From: Mytilus trossulus
Taxonomy: Eukaryota > Mollusca > Bivalvia > Mytilida > Mytilidae
Reading direction: 5' to 3'
Length of the DNA stretch: 64,000 nt
Assembly (NCBI RefSeq): GCF_036588685.1
Contig: NC_086383.1
Span: 33,360,412-33,424,411 of the forward strand
Shown here: in pieces, positions 50,101 through 62,100 of the stretch
Layout: the number at the start of each line of letters is the position of its first letter
Numbering within the stretch: the first letter of the stretch is position 1
Position numbers and translations under genes: made by a program
Notes under the pieces: generated by a model
The model's database searches: none
What the model was told of the DNA's origin: nothing
The model's input: only the letters and a program-made list of their open reading frames with translations

Positions 50101-53100
50101 GTCAGTAAACCAAATGGTACCCTGACCGTCCTGTACACGAGATGCGGCAATCTCCATTCCTGAACTATAAATAAATAAAAGGAACAGGTATATAGACATC
50201 CACAACTTTCTGTTCAGAACTAAGTAACTCAAGCGTATTGCTTTGTGATGTAGTATATCTGAAATTCATGGCACTCGGTGGAAAAATATGGCAAGATAAA
50301 CACGACATGAACAAAATGATTTCGGGAAGTACTAGTCTCTATGGTACTTTATTGTGCAAGATGAACAATTAAGATTTAGCGAGGTGCGAGGTTATTGACG
50401 AATACAGTTGGTAGTTATAGTGCAGTTCAAATTACTTCAAACACTAACTGATGTTCTAATTCATTTTAATTTGTCAATGTTCCAATTCCAAAAAACTGTT
50501 ATCGGTATCTTTAGTATTTGTATAAACCTAATTTATGAAATGTTCAACCATAGAACAAATGTAAGTCTATCTTTAGGTGCTATCTGTTTTGCAGTTGTTA
50601 TAAACAGTGCAGTAACATATTGCTATTTTTGAAACACAGACAAATATTTTTCATTGACTTGATTGTCAAATGTTCTCAGTTTTCATTTTCAGGATGTTCA
50701 ATACTCTGTTTAGAAATAACAAACATTTTAGAAAACTGTCATACATTGATAGTATATAATTAAAAGAATTTGAAAAACAGAAAGTCATGAAGGCCCACCT
50801 CCTTGATTTTTAGATATGAATTATTGAAAATTTGACTGGAATTGACCATCTATCAAGTCTATACCTCATTGATTATAAGAACCTTTTTTTCAAAAATGGA
50901 AACGATTTTTAAATTAGTTTTTTTAACCTCATGTGATAAAATCATGAAGAGAAAAGTAAAGAGAAGCGGGCATTTGTTTATTACTGCATTACAAATAAAT
51001 AGTTCAGAGTATCTGACAAAAGTTCAAAACAAAGAGAGGTGAATATTCGAAAGAGTAACACTCAAATAATGTTTAATAAAATAACAATTATAATTAGAAA
51101 TTACCATAGAAGCAACTGTCTTTTTTGGCCAGTAGATAATAAAGTGAGTAAATTTTCTAATAGTTCGTGATACATAGTTGTCCAGAACTCTCTTAACTAA
51201 TAAATAGCTATTATAAATAGTTTAATTGTTCTAAACAAAAACAGTGTTTCAGTTTAAAAGAACGATATCAAGCCTATCAAACGGACTTCTTATAACAAAA
51301 CACTTACGAAGACAAAATGGATTCAATATGAATTTCATATAAGATGTCTGATTCTTAATTGATTAATTGACACTTATCGATGATTTTAAATGCTTGTCCA
51401 CTAATTTTAAACTGCCAAAAAGTTAAATTATATTGAATACGTGATTAAAAATACATTCTCGAAATGCTAATATAATGCCTCTGTTATGAATGCTTTATGT
51501 AATCGTGTATCATTTGTTTATGTAATTTACAAATAGTATAATAAAAGTATGGTTTTTTTTATCTTTAAACACAGAACAAAAAAACTAAATTCAAAAATTC
51601 AATTGTTGGCTCTTTTTTTTCATATCAGCAGCTTTAATTGTAATTCTTGTTTGTTACCAAGTTGGGAATGCGTTTTCACATATAGCTGTATAAACGAACT
51701 TCCAATTTTAAAATTCTGATAGTACGTTTTAGATTTTGGTCAATTAATCAAATGTGTGCACTTGTTTTTCTGCTTTAAACATGTAACATGTTAAACGTTT
51801 TACACACCAATATCCGAGCTGTCTACAGGCTACTGCGGCATCAATATCACCAAAGTAATTTTCACATACTGTTCCCCATTCACCTTTATAATGAATTTCA
51901 AGTCGTCCTTTATTCTCAGCTTGCTTCGAACCTAAACGTAAAGTACCTGCAAAAAAGAGGCATTCAAATAAAAACATGTACTTTTCTGCAAGCAGAAGCG
52001 TTAATATAAGGAAAATGTACTATTTATTACAGGTGTTTGAACTTTCAAACTTTGTATATTCAAAATACACAAATTTCACTCCTTTTCAATTATTTGATAT
52101 ACTATTGTTTTGAGTATAATTTGTTTATCGTATATAATAACATGATGGAAACGTTGACCCTCAGAATGTTGTGTGTTATCTGTATGCTAAAATGTATATT
52201 GTCATACGATTGCCTCAAATTAAGTATTGAACAACATTCTACCTTCATCTTCCGTTGAACAGTTGAAAAAACAATGGATGCCAACATCTTTATAGTGTTC
52301 ACACTGTGCTGTATGGACATTGTATGTACAGTTCACTAATTGACTTTCTGAACCAGAGCAAGCTACGTCAGTAAACCAAATGGTACCCTGACCGTCCTGT
52401 ACACGAGATGCGGCAATCACCATTCCTGAACTATAAATAAATAAAAGGAACAGGTATATAGACATCCACAACTTTCTGTTCAGAACTAAGGCCGTGTTCA
52501 CATTAACCTAAATTCGGTGTTGTGTTAGTGTAACTCACACGTAAACTAAACACAATTGCGTTCCCATTGACAAAACTCAATGTTTACATGTAGTTTAAAT
52601 CATGTTTTACCTACACACAGTCGATAGTCAATGTAGGCCTTGTGTAGGTTAAGTGTACACAAAACTAGGCATTTAGGACATTAGTTTTATCGTGTATATA
52701 TTTAAGGAGGAAACTTATTTTGAGTAAAATTGATATTTTTGATTATTATTATAGTTGTCTAAATTTTATAGATTTTTTTTTGTTAAAAAAAATTAACGTA
52801 CTTTCAAGATTAAAGCAGCATCATTGCCGAACCCATAAGGCATGAACCAATTGATTTTCGGGGGGGGGGGGTATTATAGTCGAGTATAAAACATAAAAGC
52901 AAGGGGGTGGGGTGGTGAGCTATGGATTTTGTTTTGGAAAGTCTATCTTTAGGTGCTATCTGTTTTGCAATTGTTATAAACAGTGCAGTAACATATTGCT
53001 ATTTTTGAAACACAGACGAATATTTTTCATTGACTTGATTGTCAAATGTTCTCAGTTTTCATTTTCAGGATGTTCGATACTCTGTTTAGAAATAACAAAC

Positions 53101-56100
53101 ATTTTAGAAAACTGTCATACATTGATAGTATATAATTAATAGAATTTGAAAAACAGAAAGTCAAGAAGGCCCACCTCCTTGATTTTTAGATATGAATTAT
53201 TGAAAATTTGACTGGAATTGACCATCTATCATGTCTATACCTCATTTAATATAAGAACCTTTTTTCAAAAATCATGAAAAAATGGAAACGATTTTTGAAA
53301 TTAGTTTTTTTAACCTCATGTGATAAAATCATGAAGAGAAAAGTAAAGAGAAGCGGGCATTTGTTTATTACTGCATTACAAATAAATAGTTCAGAGTATC
53401 TGACAAAAGTTCAAAACAAAGAGAGGTGAATATTCGAAGGATTAACACTCAAGTAATGTTTAATAAAATAACAATTATAATTAGAAATTACTATAGAATC
53501 AACTGTCTTTTTTTGGCCAGTTGATAATAAAGTGAGTAAATTTTCTAATAGTTCGTGATACATAGTTGTCCAGAACTCTCTTAACTAATAAATAGCTATT
53601 ATAAATAGTTTAATTGTTCTAAACAAAAACAGTGTTTCAGTTTAAAAGAACGATATCAAGCCTATCAAACGGACTTCTTATAACAAAACACTTACGAAGA
53701 CAAAATGGATTCAATATGAATTTCATATAAGATGTCTGATTCTTAATTGATTAATTGACACTTATCGATGATTTTAAATGCTTGTCCACTAATTTTAAAC
53801 TGCCAAAAAGTTAAATTATATTGAATACGTGATTAAAAATACATTCTCGAAATGCTAATATAATGCCTCTGTTATGAATGCTTTATGTAATCGTGTATCA
53901 TTTGTTTATGTAATTTACAAATAGTATAATAAAAGTATGTTTTTTTTATCTTTAAAGACAGAACAAAAAAACTAAATTTAAAAATTCAATTGTTGGCTCT
54001 TTTTTTTCATATCAGCAGCTTTAATTGTAATTCTTGTTTGTTACCAAGTTGGGAATGCGTTTTCACATATAGCTGTATAAACGAACTTCCAATTTTAAAA
54101 TTCTGATAGTACGTTTTAGATTTTGGTCAATTAATCAAATGTGTGCACTTGTTTTTCTGCTTTAAACATGTAACATGTTAAACGTTTTACACACCAATAT
54201 CCGAGCTGTCTACAGGCTACTGCGGCATCAATATCACCAAAGTAATTTTCACATACTGTTCCCCATTCACCTTTATAATGAATTTCAAGTCTTCCTTTAT
54301 TCTCAGCTTGCTTCGAACCTAAACGTAAAGTACCTGCAAATAAGAGGCATTCAAATAAAAACATGTACTATTCTGCCAGCAGAAGCGTTAATATAAGGAA
54401 AATGTACTATTTATTACAGGTGTTTGAACTTTCAAACTTTGTATATTCAAAATACACAAATTTCACTCCTTTTCAATTATTTGATATACTATTGTTTTGA
54501 GTATAATTTGTTTATCGTATATAATAACATGATGGAAACGTTGACCCTCAGAATGTTGTGTGTTATCTGTATGCTAAAATGTATATTGTCATAAGATTGC
54601 CTCAAATTAAGTATTGAACAACATTCTACCTTCATCTTCCGTTGAACAGTTGAAAAAACAATGGATGCCAACATCTTTATAGTGTTCACACTGTGCTGTA
54701 TGGACATTGTATGTACAGTTCACTAATTGACTTTCTGAACCAGAGCAAGCTACGTCAGTAAACCAAATGGTACCCCGACCGTCCTGTACACGAGATGCGG
54801 CAATCACCATTCCTGAACTATAAATAAATAAAAGGAACAGGTATATAGACATCCACAACTTTCTGTTCAGAACTAAGTAACTCAAGCGTATTGCTTTGTG
54901 ATGTAGTATATCTGAAAATTCATGGCACTCTGTGGAAAAATATGGCAAGATAAACACGACGTGAACAAAATGATTTCGGGAAGTACTAGTCTCTATGGTA
55001 CTTTATTGTGCAAGATGAACAATAAGATTTAGCGAGGTGCGAGGTTATTGACGAATACAGTTGGTAGTTATAGTGCAGTTCAAATTACTTCAAACACTAA
55101 CTGATGTTCTAATTTATTTTAATTTGCCAATGTTCCAATTCCAAAAACTGTTATCGGTATCTTTAGTATTTGTATAAACCTAATTTATGAAATGTTCAAC
55201 CATAGAGCAAATGTAAGTCTATCATTAGGTGCTATCTGTTTTGCAATTGTTATAAACAGTGCAGTAACATATTGCTATTTTTGAAACACAGACAAATATT
55301 TTTCATTGACTTGATTGTCAAATGTTCTCAGTTTTCATTTTCAGGATGTTCGATACTCTGTTTAGAAATAACAAACATTTTAGAAAACTGTCATATATTG
55401 ATAGTATATAATAAAAATAATTTGAAAAACAGAAAGTCATGAAGGCCCACCTCCTTGATTTTTAGATATGAATAATGGAAATTTGACTGGAATTGACCAT
55501 CTATCATGTCTATACCTCATTTAATATAAGAACCTTTTTTCAAAAATCATGAAAAAATGGAAACGATTTTTAAATTAGTTTTTTTAACCTCATCTGATAA
55601 AATCATGAAGAGAAAAGTAAAGAGAAGCGGGCATTTGTTTATTACTGCATTAAAAATAAATAGTTCAGAGTATCTGACAAAAGTTCAAAACAAAGAGAGG
55701 TGAATATTCGAAAGATTAACACTCAAGTAATGTTTAATAAAATAACAATTATAATTAGAAATTACCATAGAAGCAACTGTCTTTTTTTGGCCAGTAGATA
55801 ATAAAGTGAGTAAATTTTCTAATAGTTCGTGATACATAGTTGTCCAGAACTCTCTTAACTAATAAATAGCTATTATAAATAGTTTAATTGTTCTAAACAA
55901 AAACAGTGTTTCAGTTTAAAAGAACGATATCAAGCCTATCAAACGGACTTCTTATAACAAAACACTTACGAAGACAAAATGGATTCAATATGAATTTCAT
56001 ATAAGATGTCTGATTCTTAATTGATTAATTGACACTTATCGATGATTTTAAATGCTTGTCCACTAATTTTAAACTGCCAAAAAGTTAAATTATATTGAAT

Positions 56101-59100
56101 ACGTGATTAAAAATACATTCTCGAAATGCTAATATAATGCCTCTGTTATGAATGCTTTATGTAATCGTGTATCATTTGTTTATGTAATTTACAAATAGTA
56201 TAATAAAAGTATGTTTTTTTATCTTTAAAGACAGAACAAAAAAACTAAATTTAAAAATTCAATTGTTGGCTCTTTTTTTTCATATCAGCAGCTTTAATTG
56301 TAATTCTTGTTTGTTACCAAGTTGGGAATGCGTTTTCACATATAGCTGTAAAAAACGAACTTCCAATTTTAAATTTCTGATAGTACGTTTTAGATTTTGG
56401 TCAATTAATCAAATGTGTGCACTTGTTTTTCTGCTTTAAACATGTAACATATTAAACGTTTTACACACCAATATCCGAGCTGTCTACAGGCTACTGCGGC
56501 ATCAATATCACCAAAGTAATTTTCACATACTGTTCCCCATTCACCTTTATAATGAATTTCAAGTCGTCCTTTATTCTCAGCTTGCTTCGAACCTAAACGT
56601 AAAGTACCTGCAAATAAGAGGCATTCAAATAAAATAATGTACTATTCTGCAAGCAGAAGCGTTAATATAAGGAAAATGTACTATTTATTACAGGTGTTTG
56701 AACTTTCAAACTTTGTAGATTCACAATACACTACTTTCACTCCTTTTCAATTATTTGATATATTGTTTGGAGTATACTTTGTTTATCGTATATAATAACA
56801 TGATGGAAACGTTGACCCATAGAATTTTGTGTGTTATCTGTATGCTAAAATGTATATTGTCATACGATTGCCTCAAATTAAGTATTGAACAACATTCTAC
56901 CTTCATCTTCCGTTGAACAGTTGAAAAAACAATGGATGCCAACATCTTTATAGTGTTCACACTGTGCTGTATGGACATTGTATGTACAGTTCACTAATTG
57001 ACTTTCTGAACCAGAGCAAGCTACGTCAGTAAACCAAATGGTACCCTGACCGTCCTGTACACGAGATGCGGCAATCACCATTCCTGAACTATAAATAAAT
57101 AAAAGGAACAGGTATATAGACATCCACAACTTTCTGTTCAGAACTACAAAATGTAAGTAACTCAAGCGTATTGCTTTGTGATGTAGTATATCTGAAAATT
57201 CATGGCACTCGGTGGAAAAATATGGCAAGATAAACACGACGTGAACAAAATGATTTCGGGAAGTACTAGTCTCTATGGTACTTTATTGTGCAAGATGAAC
57301 AATTAAGATTTAGCGAGGTGCGAGGTTATTGACGAATACAGTTGGTAGTTATAGTGCAGTTCAAATTACCTCAAACACTAACTGATGTTCTAATTTATTT
57401 TAATTTGCCAATGTTCCAATTCCAAAAACTGTTATCGGTAACTTTAGTATTTGTATAAACCTAATTTATGAAATGTTCAACCATAGATCAAATGTAAGTC
57501 TATCTTTAGGTGCTATCTGTTTTGCAATTGTTATAAACAGTGCAGTAACATATTGCTATTTTTGAAACACAGACAAATATTTTTCATTGACTTGATTGTC
57601 AAATGTTCTCAGTTTTCATTTTCAGGATGTTCGATCCTCTGTTTAGAAATAACAAACATTTTAGAAAACTGTCATACATTGATAGTATATAATTAATAGA
57701 ATTTGAAAAACAGAAAGACATGAAGGCCCACCTCCTTGATTTTTAGATATGAATAATGAAAATTTGACTGGAATTGACCATCTATCATGTCTATACTTCA
57801 TTTAATATAAGAACCTTTTTTCAAAAATCATGAAAAAATGGACACGATTTTTAAATTAGTTTTTTTAACCTCATGTGATAAAATCATGAAGAGAAAAGTA
57901 AAGAGAAGCGGGCATTTGTTTATTACTGCATTACAAATAAATAGTTTAGAGTATCTGACAAAAGTTCAAAACAAAGAGAGGTGAATATTCGAAAGATTAC
58001 CACTCAAGTAATGTTTAATAAAATAACAATTATAATTAGAAATTACCATTGAAGCAACTGTCTTTTTTTTGGCCAGTAGATAATAAAGTGAGTAAATTTT
58101 CTAATAGTTCGTGATACATAGTTGTCTAGAACTCTCTTAACTAATAAATAGCTAGTAATAATAGCTCACTCAAGTTTAATTGTTCTTAACACAAACAGTG
58201 TTTCAGTTTAAAAGAACGATATCAAGCCTATCAAACGGACTTCGTGTATCAAAACACATACGAAGATAAAAAGGATTCAATATGAATTTCATAAAAGATG
58301 TATGATGCCTAATTGATTAATTGACACTTATCGATGATTTTAAATGCTTATCCACTAATTTCAAACTGCCAAAATATTAAAATATATTGAATATGCGATT
58401 GAAAATACATTCTCGAAATGCTAAATTAAATATAAGGCCTCAGTAATGAATGCTTGATGTAATCGTGTATCATTTGTTTATGTAATTTACAAATAGTAAA
58501 ATAAAAGTATGGTTTTTTTTATCTTTAAAAATAGAACAAAAAAACTAAATTTAAAAATTCAATTGTTGGCTCTTCTTTTTCATATCAGCAGCTTTAATTG
58601 TAATTCTTGTTTGTTACCAAGTAGGGAATGCGTTTTCACATATAGGTGTAAAAAACGAACTTCCAATTTTAAATTTCTGATATTACGTTATAGATTTTGG
58701 TCAATTAATGAAATGTGTGCACTTGTTATTCTGCTTTAAACATGTTACATGTTAAACGTTTTACACACCAATATCCGAGCTGTCTACAGGCTACTGCGGC
58801 ATCAATATCACCAAAGTAATTTTCACATACTGTTCCCCATTCACCTTTATAATGAATTTCAAGTCGTCCTTTATTCTCGGCTTGCTTCGATCCTAAACGT
58901 AAAGTACCTGCAAATAAGAGGCATTCATATAAAAAAATGTATTTTTCTGCAAGCAGAAGCGTTTATATAAGGAAAATGTACTATTTGTTACAGGTGTTTG
59001 AAACTTTGTAGATTCAAAATACACAAATTTCACTCTTTTTCATTTATTTGATATATTGTTTTGTGTATAATTTGTTTATCTTATATAAAAACATGATGGC

Positions 59101-62100
59101 AACGTTGACCCTCATAATTTTGTGTGTTATCTGTATGCTAAAATGTATATTGTCACACGATTGTCTTACATTAAGTATTGAACAACATTCTACCTTCATC
59201 TTCCGTTGAACAGTTGAAAAAACAATGGATGCCAACATCTTTATAGTGTTCACACTGTGCTGTATGGACATTGTAAGTACAATTCACTAATTTACTTTCT
59301 GAACCAGAGCAAGCTACGTCAGTTAACCAAATGGTACCCTGACCATCCTGTACACGAGATGCGGCAATTACCATTCCTGAACTATAAATAAATGTTAGGT
59401 ACAGGTTTACAGACATCCACAACTTTCTGTTTAGTGATCTTAATTCTGTCAGATTATTTTATAAATTCGTTTAAATACATAAATATCCTTTTAACAACAA
59501 TACGTACAGATACACTTCCACACTATCTTATCAAATAAAAGTTTTCCTATTTAATTAAATAGTCGTTTGGTAAATCTGAATTCAAATATATTTGCTGCAA
59601 CTCATTTAAAGCCTTTTTTTTTAAAGAGAAAAGTATATATGCTAGATATACTTACTGGAGGTGTGATGAGATGATTGAAGCAGTTAATGTTTTCCTTGAT
59701 AACATTTGTTCACGTTTCGGCAAGAAAGTTTATCGACAGGTTATAGGTAACCCTATGGTCACTATTTGCGCCCCTTTAATAGCAGACTTGTTTTTGTACT
59801 GTTACGAATCCCAGTTTATGACTAAACTCACTAAATTCAACAACACTTACCATTATCTTGATGATATTTTTTCGTTAAATAATCAAGAATTTTCTCAATA
59901 TTCTGCTGAAATGTACCCCAAAGAACTTAATTTAAATAAATGAAATTTAAACTGTTATAACTGTCGTCTTCTAGATTTAGATATTTCGTTTTTAAACGGG
60001 AAACTCCACACTAAAATTTACAACAAAAGGGACGATTTTTCGTTTTTAGATGGTGATGTTCCTTTGGCATCATCTTACAGTGTTTATATTTCACAGCCCG
60101 TGCGCTATGCCCGTGTCAGGTATGACGTTTTTTTTTATTTTAACAAACGTAATCTATGTATTACTGGTAAATTATTAAATCAGGGATATCGTTACAATAG
60201 ATTACTTAAAACCTTTAATAATTTTTTTCCATAAATATAAAGATTTGGTTTTACCTGTATTATACTTATTTCAAACGAAAAAGCACACCCTTGTTTTTAC
60301 GGAAATTTTGTTTACCGTGCCCGGAAATTTAGAAATGATCCTTGTAAACTTATCGCTCCTTTAAATCAACTTATTCTAAAAAGGTTACCAATTCAACACT
60401 GTAATAAGAACATTGAATATTGTTTTAATTGGTATACATATTGATTTTGTTTACAGTAAATTAAAAGCAAACTAAATATCATTGTATGTTATAAACATAT
60501 ACACATTTATGGATCTACAATCTGTCGATACCTGTATCTTGGCATTGCACAAGGTAATTTTTTTCTCTAACTGTTTATGACGTCTTTACACTTACTCCAT
60601 TGGATGTTGGATGTGTACGGATTGATAATGTAGTCTTAGATGCATGATTTTTTATTAGTTGTTAGTGGCTTTGCACTAGTTGTCAGTTAACTACGAGTAC
60701 TTTCAATTCTGTTTCTAGTGTCTTTTTGTTTTTGGGATGTACAAATACCCTGCCACGTCCACTTGTATTCTTGTCCATCTGACGAGTTAAACCTTTTTCA
60801 ACTGATTTGTATAGTTCGTTCTTATGTTGTACTGTTATACCACTGTCCCAGGTAAGGGGGGGTTTGGATCCCGCTAACATCTTTAACTCCGCCACAATAT
60901 TTATGTATGTGTCTGTTCCAAGTCAGGAGCCTGTGATTCAGTGGTTGTCGTTTGTTAATGGGTTACATATTTGTTTTCCGTTGTTTTGTTTTTTATATAA
61001 ATAAGGCCGTAAGTTTTCTCATTTGAATTGTTTTACATTGTCCTTTCGGAGCCTTTTAAAGCTGACTATGCGGTATGACCTTTGCTCATTGTTGAAGGCC
61101 GTATGGTGACCTGTAATTCTTAATTTTTGTGCCATTTTTGGTCTCTTGTGGGGAGATGTCTCAGTGGGAAATCATACCACATCTTCTTTTTTAGAATATT
61201 TTTTTAAAGAAAACAACCTCATCTTCCTGAAACCAATACGATAAAACGTAAGCACATTGCTTAGTGATGTTGTATACCTGGAAAGAAACCGAAGAGCTTG
61301 CTTGACAAATATGAATATACAAACATAACGGGAAACAGTGGTTCAGTTGTTTCTATGTTACTTGAATGTGTCCGTGCAAGAGCAACACTATTACTTATCT
61401 GGGTTAAATGAGGTGCAGGAATAGTGACGCATACAGATTGGAGGTATATTTTACAGTACCTTAAAACAATACTTGCTTTATGAACCTATTTTCCCTATTC
61501 CAATCAAATGTAGCAGTACCTTTAACATGTGTATTTATTAAAACGGTATAAGAAATAAACCTCTGTATATGAAATGATATAAGGGCTCACTAAGGTTTAC
61601 TTGTAATAAACACAACCAATCTTACAGTTTAAAAAGAACGGTATTAAGCCTATGAAACGGACCTCTTATAGAAAAAAAGACAGAACGAATTCAATGTGCA
61701 TTTCATAGAAAACGTATGATTGTTATCTTAATTTACTAATTAATACTTATCTATGAATAAAAATGCTCGTCCGCAAATTTCAAATTATCATACTGTTAAA
61801 TGGTATTGAATACGTGATTGAAAAAAAGATCTCGAAATGGAAATATGATGCCTTCGTAATTTATGATGTATGTAATTTGGAATCATTTGTTTATATAGTT
61901 TACAAATGGTATAATAAAATCAAACAGATAAAAAAACAAAATCTTTCAATTTAATTAATGTCTTTTGTATTTTATTTCACCCGCTTATATATTAGTAGGC
62001 TAACTGCTGGCTGAATGCTTTCAATATCAAATCAATAATTTATCGTTTGTTAATAAGAGGGGTATGCGTTTTTACATAAATCTGTAAACAAAAACTTCGA

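Larger units (their letters stand above)
43130..58907. repeat. Tandem array of ~2.3-kb SRCR cassettes
   Basis: The landmark 3' ends of the first-half exons lie at 44,973, 47,273, 49,542, 51,808, 54,195, 56,469 and 58,769, giving steps of 2300, 2269, 2266, 2387, 2274 and 2300 bp. Exons, the ~295-bp phase-1 introns and the ~1.65-kb phase-2 introns are all nearly identical between units. For example, the intronic strings GTTGTCCAGAACTCTCTTAA and CATATCAGCAGCTTTAATTG recur in most units. This is a recent tandem amplification, not conservation by selection on coding sequence alone. Confidence 0.9.

Noticed and set aside
45255-59271. Minus-strand frames of 72-75 codons (starting M-S-I-Q-H-S-V-N) in each unit
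   Set aside because: They read the second-half SRCR exon in a wrong frame and run into the intron. The in-phase SRCR frame has splice support and conserved cysteines.
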